Shown here: piece by piece, positions 52,020-62,300 of the stretch | Numbering within the stretch: the stretch's first letter is position 1 | How the letters are laid out: each line of letters opens with the position of its first letter | Assembly: GCA_937982565.1 (NCBI GenBank) | Contig: CALJLN010000051.1 | Coordinates: 35,564 to 99,563, forward strand | Direction of reading: 5' to 3' | Length of the DNA: 64,000 nt | Source of the DNA: UBA2421 sp002343075 | Lineage (GTDB): Bacteria > Planctomycetota > Phycisphaerae > Tepidisphaerales > Tepidisphaeraceae | Translations under genes and position numbers: made by a program | The notes under the pieces: generated by a model | Told to the model about the DNA's origin: nothing | The model's database searches: none | The model's input: the letters and a program-made list of their open reading frames with translations, nothing else

Positions 52020-55000
52020 ATGCGCAGAGGTGTTGTCATGGGAAGGAAACGGTCAAAGGCTCGAATTACGCTTGCAGAATCACTGGAACCCCGGCGGATG
52101 CTGGCCGGCGGGCCGGAAGCGGTTGGGGCGTTTGTCTCCAACGGCACGTTGTTCGTCCTGGGAAACACCAATCCATTCGAAAGCGCCAGCGACTGCATTG
52201 TCATCGATACGGTTGGATCGCAATTCCGCGTCTCCTACGGTCCGCACTTCGCCGGCACATTCATTTCGGGCAGCACGGTTCACCAGTTTTTTGATACCGC
52301 AGGCGTAACCCGAATCGAAGTCAACACCTATGAGGGCGATGACTACATCTACATCGAAAACACCTCCGGCCGCAATCTCGTGATCAACTCCGGGCCGGAC
52401 AGCGATCGGATTCAGTTCTCCAATGCTTCGGGCAATCTCAGCCTGCAAAATGCCGGCGTGATCAGCTTGGCGGGCGGGTCCGGTGGTAACGACTTTGACA
52501 CTGTTGTCGTGAACGACCACAACACGCTCTCGGCGCAGACCTATTCGATCACGCTCGCCCGGTTCGACCGGCCCGGCTGGGCCGGGTTCAGCTACGCGGG
52601 AGATATCGAATCGCTTACGCTCGTCACCGGCAAAGGTGCCGACACTGTCAATGTTCCCAGCACCTTTACCGGCCAGCCGATCGATATCGCTTCGGCCGGC
52701 GGCGCAGATGTCGTCAACCTCGGCAACGTGGCCAACGGAATGCGGTCGATCAACGCCAACATCCGCATCTCCAACTCGCCAAGCTTTACCACCATCAATG
52801 CCAACTCCGGTGCCGACACGCTCGGGCGGGGCTGGTCGGTTGATGATGCAGGCTTCGGAAACTTCGACCGGCTGAACGGACTGGCGCCGGCTTCGATTCT
52901 CTGGAATGTCAGCGACATTTCCTCAGTCAATATCACGACCGGACAGGGTGTCGATACCGGAACGATCGCCAGCACGCGCGCCACGCTGCGCGCTAACAGT
53001 GCCGGCGAGCGCGATACGGTCTTTGTCGGCTCGCCGATACGCGGGGGGCTGAGCCAGATCCTCGCGCCCGTAACCATCGAAAACTCGCCGTCATTCTCCG
53101 CGGTGGTGATCGATGACACGGGCAACAGCAATCAGCGCGTCGCGACACTCACCAACGTCAGCGGATTGAACACGCTCAAGCATTTCGGCGCGTCCGCGCC
53201 GGCCGACATCCGGTTCAGGACCAGCGATACCAGCCATGTGACGATTCGCACCGGTGCGGGTTCCGACGATCTTTCCATCGACAGCATCGGTCTGGCCGAC
53301 GCCGGGCAACTGTTTATCGATAGTGTCGACGGGTCGGACGTGGTACAGATCGGCAAAGCGCCGCTGGGCACACAGGACATCGCCGTGCAGAAGGTGACTG
53401 TCAACGGTTCGGGAGCGAGCAATCTGTTTATCCGCGATACTGGCTCGACCGATTCAGACGCCCCGGTGCTGAAGTTTCATGCCGGCACCGGCGAACAGCG
53501 GCTGACGGGCATCAACTTCTGGGGGACCACCTTCGCATGGAACCCGACGCAAATGGCGTCGGCGTCATTTCACACCGGGCAAGGCTCCCGCACCATTGAC
53601 GTGCGATCGACCCGCGGGGCGATCTACATACTTGGCACCACCGGTAGCACCAACTTGATCACGATTGGCTCGGGCGCGTCAGCACCGGATCTGGGCACCT
53701 TGCTCGACATAAGCTCGTTCAACAACAACTCCACCATCGAGATCGACGATACGGCGACGACGACGGGGCGATCGATCGTGATTGATGAGTTCGATCACGT
53801 CACGCCGAGCGCCACCGAACTGACGGGCCTCGGAGCCGGGCTGGTGCGGTTTACGCAGAATGTTCGTTTGCGAACGTTCCTTACCGGATCGGGGAATAAC
53901 GACATTCGGGTTGGCGCGCTCCGATCTGACACGACATTCGTCGGCTCGACCGGCTTCGACACCATCCACTTCGGCCGCGACGATGTGCCCGGCTCGCGCA
54001 CCAGCCAATGGGTGACGCACTCGGTCTTCACGATCGGATTTGAACATGTGCAACTCAACGAGCAGGATCGTCCGCTGGCGGGGGGCGTGTTCTCGATTCT
54101 CGGCAGTAGGTTGCAGCGGCCGAGCTTTCCCGATATCGAGACTTTCGGCGTGGTCGAACTGCATGTCGCCCTGCCCGATGCTGGTGCAACAATCGACGTG
54201 CTCACACTAAACCCGAACCTGACTGCAGTGGTTCATAGCGGGGCGGCAACGGATTTCATCAATGTTCCCCAAACCGGGAGCACCAGCGGGGTGCGTGTCG
54301 TCGCCGCCGGCGATGGCTCCACCGGCTATGACTTCATCGATGCCGGCATCAGCAGCTTCGGCGCAGACGCGCGGGTTGCGATCGCCGACGGCGGATATCG
54401 CGGGTCGATCAGCGCCCGCAACACCGGCATGGTTCAAGCCAGCGGCGCCGGCACCATCTGGACGCAGTCGCTCAGCTTCGCCGGGAATGGTCACTTTGAC
54501 ATCGGTGCGGCAGCGGTTGTCTATGACTATGCAGGCGCGTCACTTGAGGCGCAGGTGCGCAGTGACATTCTTGCGGGCTTCAACGCAGGCGCATGGAACG
54601 GGCCGGGCATTCGAAGCCAGTTGGCGGCGATGTCGGCAAATCTGACGGTCGGCTACGCCGAAGCCGCCGCCGTGCTGTCGCCGGGTACAACCCTGTGGCA
54701 CGGCGTAGACGTGGACGACACCGCCGTGCTGCTGCGTGCGACGCTCGGTGGCGATGCCAATCTCGACGGCAACGTTAACTTGGACGACTTCACCTCACTC
54801 GCCGCCTCGTTCGGCGTGCCCGGGCGTGTCTTCAGCCAGGGTGATTTTACGTTTGACGGCGAAGTGAGCCTTAACGACTTCACGATTCTGGCTTCCAACT
54901 TCGGCGGCACATTCGCCAGCCAACCCATTGCCCGTTCATCGCTCGCGCAACCCCGACCGGCGAGCAATCCGGCAGGAGGCAGTCGAATGACGATGGGCAG

Positions 55001-55034
55001 CGATGTGCTCCTCGGCGATGCCGGCAGGGCATAA
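52020..55034 (+). CDS. Giant LEPRxLL-type surface protein with the shared C-terminal module and EF-hands
   Basis: A 1004-residue protein. ESLEPRRMLAG near residue 23-33 is a near-canonical LEPRxLLS signal. The body is beta-rich with repeated DTVxVxS-like units (GADTVNVPSTFTGQ, GVDTGTIASTRATL). The C-terminal part carries the same module as the PEP-CTERM giants (GAAAVVYDYAGASLEAQV, AWNGPGIRSQ) followed by EF-hand-like loops (DANLDGNVNLDDF; TFDGEVSLNDF), but there is no PEP-CTERM tail. GGGGAG lies 8 bases before ATG 52020; ATG 52038 with GAGG is the alternative. It follows the sigma-kinase pair on the same strand after about 80 bp, so it could be part of their regulon. Confidence 0.8.
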   Translation: MRRGVVMGRKRSKARITLAESLEPRRMLAGGPEAVGAFVSNGTLFVLGNTNPFESASDCIVIDTVGSQFRVSYGPHFAGTFISGSTVHQFFDTAGVTRIEVNTYEGDDYIYIENTSGRNLVINSGPDSDRIQFSNASGNLSLQNAGVISLAGGSGGNDFDTVVVNDHNTLSAQTYSITLARFDRPGWAGFSYAGDIESLTLVTGKGADTVNVPSTFTGQPIDIASAGGADVVNLGNVANGMRSINANIRISNSPSFTTINANSGADTLGRGWSVDDAGFGNFDRLNGLAPASILWNVSDISSVNITTGQGVDTGTIASTRATLRANSAGERDTVFVGSPIRGGLSQILAPVTIENSPSFSAVVIDDTGNSNQRVATLTNVSGLNTLKHFGASAPADIRFRTSDTSHVTIRTGAGSDDLSIDSIGLADAGQLFIDSVDGSDVVQIGKAPLGTQDIAVQKVTVNGSGASNLFIRDTGSTDSDAPVLKFHAGTGEQRLTGINFWGTTFAWNPTQMASASFHTGQGSRTIDVRSTRGAIYILGTTGSTNLITIGSGASAPDLGTLLDISSFNNNSTIEIDDTATTTGRSIVIDEFDHVTPSATELTGLGAGLVRFTQNVRLRTFLTGSGNNDIRVGALRSDTTFVGSTGFDTIHFGRDDVPGSRTSQWVTHSVFTIGFEHVQLNEQDRPLAGGVFSILGSRLQRPSFPDIETFGVVELHVALPDAGATIDVLTLNPNLTAVVHSGAATDFINVPQTGSTSGVRVVAAGDGSTGYDFIDAGISSFGADARVAIADGGYRGSISARNTGMVQASGAGTIWTQSLSFAGNGHFDIGAAAVVYDYAGASLEAQVRSDILAGFNAGAWNGPGIRSQLAAMSANLTVGYAEAAAVLSPGTTLWHGVDVDDTAVLLRATLGGDANLDGNVNLDDFTSLAASFGVPGRVFSQGDFTFDGEVSLNDFTILASNFGGTFASQPIARSSLAQPRPASNPAGGSRMTMGSDVLLGDAGRA

Positions 55035-55086
55035 TTCTCATCGCCACCATGACACGGGCGGGGCGAATGACGGTATCCTCATCGTC

Positions 55087-55719
55087 ATGTTCGACCCCGG
55101 CGATCTCACACTGCAGCACGGCGAGGTGCTCTTGCGCCCCCTGACTCACAGCGACGCCCCCGCCTTGGCAGAGGCAGCGGAGGGGCTCCGTGGGCAGACG
55201 CTGTTCACCACGGTTCCCGATGCCGCCGACGCAGGCCGGGCATACGTCGATCACGCGCTGGCGATGCGGTCGGCTGGCACCCGATTTCCCATGGTCATCA
55301 TCTGGCAGGCGCGCGTCGTCGGGAGCACAAGCTACATGCGCTACCAGCCGTGGGAGTGGCCCCTCGGATCGCAGCGCCAGCGCGCCAATCGGCCCGATAT
55401 CGTCGAAATCGGCTACACGTGGCTTGCAGCCAGCGCGCAGCGCACCGCGTGCAACACCACCGCAAAGCTGGCACTGCTGACGCACGCGTTTGAATCGTGG
55501 CAGGTTCACGCCGTGCTGCTGCGGACTGATGCGCGCAACCGGCAATCGCGCACCGCGATCGCACGGCTGGGTGCCAAGCTCGACGGCGTGTTAAGAGCCG
55601 ACATGCCCTCATCCGATAACCTTGTACGGAGTACGGCACAGTATTCTATCCTCGCATCGGAATGGGCCGCCGTGCGCGCAAGCCTGCAGCGGCGCCTGTC
55701 GCCCGTCGGCCGCGACTGA
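55087..55719 (+). CDS. GNAT-family acetyltransferase (RimJ-like)
   Basis: A 210-residue N-acetyltransferase. GEVLLRPLTHSDAPAL is the usual RimJ/RimL start, IVEIGYTWLAASAQRTACNTTAKLALLTHAFE is the acetyl-CoA and acceptor core, and LLRTDARNRQSRTAIARLGAKLDGVLR completes the fold. It probably acetylates an amino group of a protein or small molecule. TATCCT (55074-55079) ends 7 bases before the ATG at 55087, so it may be leaderless. Its last 74 bases overlap the end of the giant gene on the other strand. Confidence 0.84.
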   Translation: MFDPGDLTLQHGEVLLRPLTHSDAPALAEAAEGLRGQTLFTTVPDAADAGRAYVDHALAMRSAGTRFPMVIIWQARVVGSTSYMRYQPWEWPLGSQRQRANRPDIVEIGYTWLAASAQRTACNTTAKLALLTHAFESWQVHAVLLRTDARNRQSRTAIARLGAKLDGVLRADMPSSDNLVRSTAQYSILASEWAAVRASLQRRLSPVGRD

Positions 55720-58700
55720 ACAGTGAGGCGATTGTAACCGCGCCCAGAACGCCAGCGCATGAACCCGGCTCTGGCACACTCGCCCGCGCCGCGTCGGCGG
55801 GGAGGGTTTGGCCGAAATTGGCGGCCAGGGCGGTGAAATCGTCAAGATTAACCAACCCGTCGTAGGTGAAATCGCCCTGCGTCCAAACAGTCCCGCTCCC
55901 AAACCCTGCGGCGAGGCGGGTGAAGTCGTCGAGATTGACTGAACCGGACAGGTCGGCATCACCCTGCAGGGTGTAGCGGAGCAGCAGGGTGGTTGCGTCG
56001 ATCGGTTCGCTGAAGAACATGATGGGGGAACCGAGCGCGCTCGCCTCCGCAAAGCCAATTCCGCGGCCGGGTGTGACGGCGGCGGTGGAGCTGCTGATGC
56101 CCGCGCCGTTCCAGGCGCCGGCGTTGTAACCTTGCTTGATCTGATTGGCGATCGTGCCAAGCGGGGATGCGCCGACGTAATCGATGATCAGCCGGTCGTC
56201 GGTCAGACCGAGCCGGCCGGTCCAGGCGTTTGGCGCACCGGCAAGGGTGAGTTGCGTCAGGCGGCTGACGACGGAGCCGTCGATGCTGGCGACGCCGTTC
56301 ACTTCGAGCGAACTCTCGCGAATGCCGTCAACGGCAAGTGATGCTCCGGGCGCAACAGTACTTCTGCCAGCGGTGACGAGGGGGCCTCCAGAGGCGGATC
56401 CTTCAAAGACCTTCACGCCTCCGCCGGTGATCAGGCTCAAGCCGCCAACATTTCCAAGAAAGATCGCGGTCGAGCCGGTGCTGACGCGCAGTTCGCTGCC
56501 GGCGTTATTGGAGACGTTACCATAAAATGTCGTGGTGCCGAAGCCGGTGACGATCGTCTTGCCGACGGAGTTTTGCGTGAGCGACGGGAAGATGTCGCTG
56601 GTTCCTCCTGAAAGGGTGATCGTGCCGGTGTTGGTCAGCAACCCGGAGCGAATCGCCCCGCGGCCGGCAATGACTCCTGCGTTGGTCAGCGGGTGATTGG
56701 CGTTATCAAGCGTTCCGCCGCCGAGAATGATCTGGCCGAGTTGCGAAGCAAATCCTGTATTCGTTCGCAGCCGCGCGCCGGTGGGAATTTCGATGACACC
56801 CGCGGCGTTGTTCGACAGGGGGTTTGTAAACGTTAACAGGCCATCTCCGGGGGAGACCAACCCGTTATTGACGACGGCTGTGTTTCGAACGATTCCCGCA
56901 CCGCGCAGCATGCCGAAGGAACTGATGGTGATCGTGGCGCCCGACAGCTGCGCCCCCGGCCCGAACAGATCGATCGCGCCGTCGCTAGAAAACGCATTTG
57001 CGATATTCATCGACGCATCGTCGCGAACCTGAATGATTCCCGAAATCTGGTTGCCGGTCAGCGATCCGATGGCAAGCAGACCACCTTCGGCGATGAGCAG
57101 GCTGTTGTTGCTCAACTGCGAGTTGATCGCGCCAAAGCCTCGGATGGAACCCCCGCCGGGGAAGTTGCTCACGTCACCCGAAGTGAACGCTCCACCGGCG
57201 AGTTGAATCATGCCGAAGTTGGCGAGCGAACCCGTGGGGCGAACCACCGACGGCGCCTCGACCACCATCAGCCCGCGATTGGTTGAAAGGCCGGAGAGGG
57301 TCAAGCTACCCGATGGAGCGAGCATGCCAAAAACTTCCACCACCGCCGAAATCGTTCCGCCACCGGACATGATTGCTCCGGCGTTGACATTCAGCCTGGC
57401 CGCGCCGAACGATCCGCCGTCAATGAGCGCCGTGTTGTTCACGTTGAGCGAGCCGGTGCCGGTGATCGTTCCGGTGATGAAAACCGGCCCTGCCGCGTTG
57501 GCGGTGCCGAGCAACGTGCCGGCGGACAGATTCAGATTGCCGTTGGTGTTTAACGTTCCGACAACCGTGCCGCCGTTCTGGTTGAAGTTGGCATCGAGGC
57601 CCGCGGAGCCGTTGGATGAGAATGTGCCGCCGGTCAGGTTGAACGCGCCGGTGACGATTCTGCCGCCGTTGAAGATGAAGGTTCCTCCTGCCACGGTGGG
57701 CAAGGTGGAAATGAGCGTTCCACTGGAAAGCACCAAGCTGCCGCCGGAAACCAATAGGTTTGAGGCGTTGAGCGATCCGCCGGAGATGCTCCCCACGCCA
57801 CCCGTGAGCGTAAACTGCTGAGCAGCGATTCCCCGCCCGGCGGTGAGATTCACGCTGCCGCCAGCGAGATTGGTGAGCGCGCCAACAGTCATCGGCGATG
57901 CGCTGAGGGTGATGCTCGCCGAGTTATTCAACGTGCCGACGGCACCACCGTTGTAGATCAGTTCGGTGGTGTTGTTGATCGCTTCGATGGTGCCGCCGTT
58001 CAGATTGATTTTGGTCGAAGGCGCAATCGCGCCGCCGGTTTGGCTAAAGACGGCACCGGTGTTGATGAGCACCGTTCCGCCGGAGAGCGTCCCGCCGGTC
58101 AGGCTCAGCCGGCCATGGTTCTGCAATGTGATCGTGTTGCCAGCAGCAAGGTTCAGGCGACCCGCGGTGGAAAGTGTGCCGGTAACGTCGATCGGCCCTT
58201 GCGCTTCAAGCGCGCCCGCAGTACGAATATCGATCAGCCCGGAGCGCCGGACGAACAGCGTCGTTCCGGTGTTTGTGAACGTGCCGCCGGAAATCAGGAT
58301 GGTTCCGACGGTGGTGGTCAGGTTTGGATCGGCTGAACCGATGCTTGAAGTAACGGTTCCGGTGTTGAGCGCGTAAGTGGCCGTCGCGCCGGCAAGTTCG
58401 ATGGCGGCCGAACCGCCATTGAGATCGCCCATCGTGATTCGAGAGCTTGAAACGGCACTGTTGTTGATCGAGAGCGAGGAACTGCCGCTATTGCCCATCA
58501 GCAGGGCGGCGAAGGTGCCAGCGCTCCCGTTGGAAAAGGAAATATTTGCTTGGGTGCCGCTACCGCCCCAAAAACTCGCCCCGGTGTTGTTGAGCACGCG
58601 TGCGTTGGCCCCGTTGGCAATGAAAAATGCATCGCCAACGTTGATCCCGCCTCCGTTCGTTACCGTGAACAACCCATTTGTAACGTTGACGACTTGATTG

Positions 58701-59272
58701 GAGTTCAGAGAAAAGCCAACGTCAAAGTTGTACGCCAAGCTAACTGTTCCGCCGCCTTGCACGTTGAGTTGGCCGGCTGTGCCGAGCGAGAACGTGCTGC
58801 TGGAAAAAGGACTTGACCGGATAAGAGTCCCGCCGTTAACCGTGATCGATCCGGATGTGCTCAGCAGCGCCGACGTTCCGATGTTCAGAGTCGCCCCGGT
58901 ACTGATCGTCGTCGACAGCGCCGGCGTGAGACGAATGTTCGATCCGAGATTGAGCGATCCGCCGCTGAGCACAATGCGATCCACGGTGTACGTGCCGCTG
59001 CTCGCGTTCGCTGTCATGGTGACCGAGCCTGCCGACATCGAAAGGGTGCCGCTCGTCGCGGGCGCGGTGAGTGTCACGCCATACGTCGAATTGAGGTTGA
59101 ATAGCGCCGTGTGCGTGTTGACGGTCGGCGGTCCGGCAGGCGACCAGTTGCCGGCGACGTTGAACGTTCCGCCAGCGGCATTGGTCCAGGTGAAAATCTG
59201 CGCTTCGGCAGAGCTGCCACAGAACCCTGCCGTCATCAGCGCCGCTACGATAACTCGAGTTCTAAAACGCAT
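55646..59272 (-). CDS. Giant PEP-CTERM/dockerin beta-strand-repeat surface protein D
   Basis: A 1208-residue protein. Signal peptide (VIVAALMTAGFCGSSAEA), about 950 residues of beta repeats rich in LNGGTI/LSGGTL units, the shared C-terminal module (DRLIIDYVGASPLGTI, GAWNGAGISSS), EF-hand-like loops (DADLSGSVNLDDF; TYDGLVNLDDF) and a PEP-CTERM motif (SVPEPGSCAGVLGAVTIASLFSRGRR). Unlike the others it runs on for about 16 residues (ATGAAAGLRARRPIPMRG), and these bases overlap the acetyltransferase gene. ATG 59272 (MRFRTRV) is supported by GAGAGG and a proper signal peptide. Confidence 0.83.
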   Translation of the reverse strand: MRFRTRVIVAALMTAGFCGSSAEAQIFTWTNAAGGTFNVAGNWSPAGPPTVNTHTALFNLNSTYGVTLTAPATSGTLSMSAGSVTMTANASSGTYTVDRIVLSGGSLNLGSNIRLTPALSTTISTGATLNIGTSALLSTSGSITVNGGTLIRSSPFSSSTFSLGTAGQLNVQGGGTVSLAYNFDVGFSLNSNQVVNVTNGLFTVTNGGGINVGDAFFIANGANARVLNNTGASFWGGSGTQANISFSNGSAGTFAALLMGNSGSSSLSINNSAVSSSRITMGDLNGGSAAIELAGATATYALNTGTVTSSIGSADPNLTTTVGTILISGGTFTNTGTTLFVRRSGLIDIRTAGALEAQGPIDVTGTLSTAGRLNLAAGNTITLQNHGRLSLTGGTLSGGTVLINTGAVFSQTGGAIAPSTKINLNGGTIEAINNTTELIYNGGAVGTLNNSASITLSASPMTVGALTNLAGGSVNLTAGRGIAAQQFTLTGGVGSISGGSLNASNLLVSGGSLVLSSGTLISTLPTVAGGTFIFNGGRIVTGAFNLTGGTFSSNGSAGLDANFNQNGGTVVGTLNTNGNLNLSAGTLLGTANAAGPVFITGTITGTGSLNVNNTALIDGGSFGAARLNVNAGAIMSGGGTISAVVEVFGMLAPSGSLTLSGLSTNRGLMVVEAPSVVRPTGSLANFGMIQLAGGAFTSGDVSNFPGGGSIRGFGAINSQLSNNSLLIAEGGLLAIGSLTGNQISGIIQVRDDASMNIANAFSSDGAIDLFGPGAQLSGATITISSFGMLRGAGIVRNTAVVNNGLVSPGDGLLTFTNPLSNNAAGVIEIPTGARLRTNTGFASQLGQIILGGGTLDNANHPLTNAGVIAGRGAIRSGLLTNTGTITLSGGTSDIFPSLTQNSVGKTIVTGFGTTTFYGNVSNNAGSELRVSTGSTAIFLGNVGGLSLITGGGVKVFEGSASGGPLVTAGRSTVAPGASLAVDGIRESSLEVNGVASIDGSVVSRLTQLTLAGAPNAWTGRLGLTDDRLIIDYVGASPLGTIANQIKQGYNAGAWNGAGISSSTAAVTPGRGIGFAEASALGSPIMFFSEPIDATTLLLRYTLQGDADLSGSVNLDDFTRLAAGFGSGTVWTQGDFTYDGLVNLDDFTALAANFGQTLPADAARASVPEPGSCAGVLGAVTIASLFSRGRRATGAAAGLRARRPIPMRG

Positions 59273-59392
59273 TGCCTCTCCCTTCCCGTGTGATTCAAAC
59301 GGCGTGTCGTCGCAAACGCCCCGAAGCACGAGTGTACAGCGTAACCCGCCTCAATACGCGGAAAAAGTGGCAAATTCTGCGCTGCGATAGCG

Positions 59393-62300
59393 TTAGGCGC
59401 GAGCGCATCGCGATCGACCAAACAGGCCGGCCGAACCAAGCAGGGCCATGATCGCCGTGAACGCCGATACCTCGGGCACAGCGGCGGCGCGGGGTAGTTC
59501 GGCGGGCAGGCTCAGGCCGAAGTTGGCGGCGAGGGCGGTGAAGTCGTCGAGGTTTGTTAAGCCGTCGAAGTTGAAGTCGCCGCTGGCCCACCGGGTGCTC
59601 GGTAGACCGAAGCCGGCGGCAAGCGCGGTGAAGTCGTCTAAGTTTACCTGCCCGGACAAATTGGCGTCGCCGATGAACGTGTAGCGCGTGAGAATGGCCG
59701 TGTTGTCGATCGGCTGGCCGAGGAACGACGAGGGGCCGCCGATTTCGCTGGCTTCGACAATACCCAGCGTCACCAGCGGGTTGCCGGCGGCGGTGGAGCT
59801 TGTCACGCCGTTGCCGTTCCACAGCCCGCCGTTGCGGCCGGTGGCGATAAGAAGGCCGATCGACGCGAAGGGGGATGTGCCGGTGTAATCGACGATCATG
59901 GCGTTGTCGGACAGATCGACCTTGCCGCCGTTGGCCGCGGGGATGCTCAGCCCGCCGACGCGGAGGACTTTGTTTCCGCCGGGGGTGAGCAGGACGCGGG
60001 CGTTTTGTTGGACGATGCCGACACCGAGGGTGCCAGCGATGTTGACGGTGCCGGACGAGAAGTTGAGCGTCGCGCCGCCGTTGATATTGGAATTGGTGTT
60101 GCTACGAAGCGTTCCGCCGTTGACGTTGATGATGGCGCGATTGGTCGCGGTCTGGTCTGTAGTGAAGATGCCGCCATCCGCCTGCAGCGTGCCGCCGCCG
60201 GTGATGTTGATCGTACCGATTCCCGTCGTACCTCGACCGATTAGGATCGATGAGGTTGACCGCAATGTTGCGCCGTTGATGTTGATCGTTGCCGCGCCGT
60301 TGTCTGCAACAAACATCTGGCCGGTGGTGAGTACACCGCCGGTGGAGATGTTGAGCGTCCCGATGCCGCCGAAGTTGGCGAAACCGATTCCGCCGGTGAC
60401 GGTGCCTGCGCCGCTGTTCGTGAATTCGACCGTCTTCGTCCCCCCATCCCAGAAGTTGAAGGTCGACGTCGTGTTCTTGATGAACAGCTTTGAGTTTGCT
60501 CCATCAACCAGCAGAGATTGCGTGCCACTGAAGACGTTGAAGTTTTCGTTGGCGGTGAACGACCCGCCGTTGGTGATGCGCAGCGAGCCGTTGTTGGGGA
60601 CGCCCGACCCGATTGCGGCGATGGTTCCCGCGCCGCCGTCGAAGGCGAGCGTGGTGCCGTCGGCCCACTGAAGCCCGCTGTTGCTGGCGGACGACGTGCC
60701 GTTGAAGGTCGAGCCGGTGAAGAACGTGCTGTTCCCGCCCATTAGCAGCACGCCGTTGCCGCTGGTGCTGACGTTCGCGCCGTTGGCGAAGATGGCCTGG
60801 TTGGTCGCGTGGAGCGTTCCGCCGTTGACCTGAATGAGCGCGGTGGCGCCGGTCGTGCCTGCTTCAAAGTTGGCTGCGGTGACGGTAGCGTTGCTGTTGA
60901 CGCTGAAGTTGGCCGTCCCGCCGAATCGGGCGAGGCGCAGGGTGTTGAAAGTGCCCGCCCCGGAATTGCTGAACGTGACCGTTGCGGTGTTGCCACTGTT
61001 GGCACCCCAGTCACTCGTTCCCAGGGCGGTGATACGCGAGTTGGCCCCGTCGACCGCCAGCGAACCGGTGGCGACACCACTTCCGATATCCAGGAAGCCG
61101 CCCAAATCGAAACGCCCGGCGTTGGTGACACGGATTGAGGCACCATTCGGCAAACCCAGGCTGCTATTAGTCGTTCCCACGCCGCCGTTGAATGCGAGCG
61201 TTTGGCCGGTTGCGAGCGTGAGGTTTCCACCGGTTCTGTTCAACGTTGCGCCGGTGTTGAAGGTTGTGTTGCCGTTGAGGAGAAGCCCGCCACTGGTGAG
61301 ATTGACTAGTGCGCCGTTATTGAACTGTGCGGCGCTGAGGGTGTTGAGCGTCCCGCCGGCGATGGTGATGGTGGCCGCAGCGCCCGCGCTGCCGACGATG
61401 AGGTTGTTGGCGTTGAGTTGTCCGCCGCTGAGCAGGTTGACGACCGCGCGTCCGCCATTGTCGGAAATCTGCAATCCGCCGGTGTAAGTTCCCACGCCGC
61501 CGTTGCTGAAGGTGATGGTTGCAAAGTTGCCTGTGTTTTGGCCCCAGTCGGTGGTGCTGGCGGTGGAGTTGAACCGCGAACCCGCGCCATCGACGAGCAT
61601 CGTGCCGGTGGCGAAGCCGTTGGCGATGTCGTAGAAGCTGTTGGTGGTGAATTGCCCGCCGTTGGTGATGCGGAGCGTCGAACCATTGGGCAGCGAGGAC
61701 AACCCGCTGCCGCCGGTGCGGTTGACGATGCCGCCGGCAATATTGAGCGTTCGGCCCGCGGTGAGGTTCACGTTTCCGCCGGACATGGTGAAGGTCGAAC
61801 CGGTTGAGAACGTGGCGTCGCCGGTGAAGTTCACACCGCCGCTGGACATCACCAGTTGCCCGCCGTTGCGGAACGTGGCGCTGGCGGTGTTATCGAGCGT
61901 CCCGCCATTAACAGTGATGCGTGCCAGCGAACTCGTTCCGGTGCCAGGTCCGACGAGCAGACTGGAATTCGTGGTAAGCTGCGCGCTGGAGAGTATCTGG
62001 ACATCTCCGCGCGAACCGTTGCTTTGGGCGACATTCAGATTGGAAATGGTGCCCGCGCCGGAGTTGGAGAAGCTGACCGTCGCTACGCCGTTCGTTCCAC
62101 CGCCCCAGAACGATGAGCTGCTGGCCGCCGAGATGCTCGAACCGAAACCGTCGACGCTGAGCGAGCCTGTTCCGCTGATGCCCAGATCGAGGAAGCTCGC
62201 GCCCACGACGCGTCCGCCGCTGGTGACGCGAATCGCCGCGCCGTTTTCAAACTCGTGCGAGGAAAGGAAATCGAGCGAGCCTGAGCCGGTGATGCGCAGT

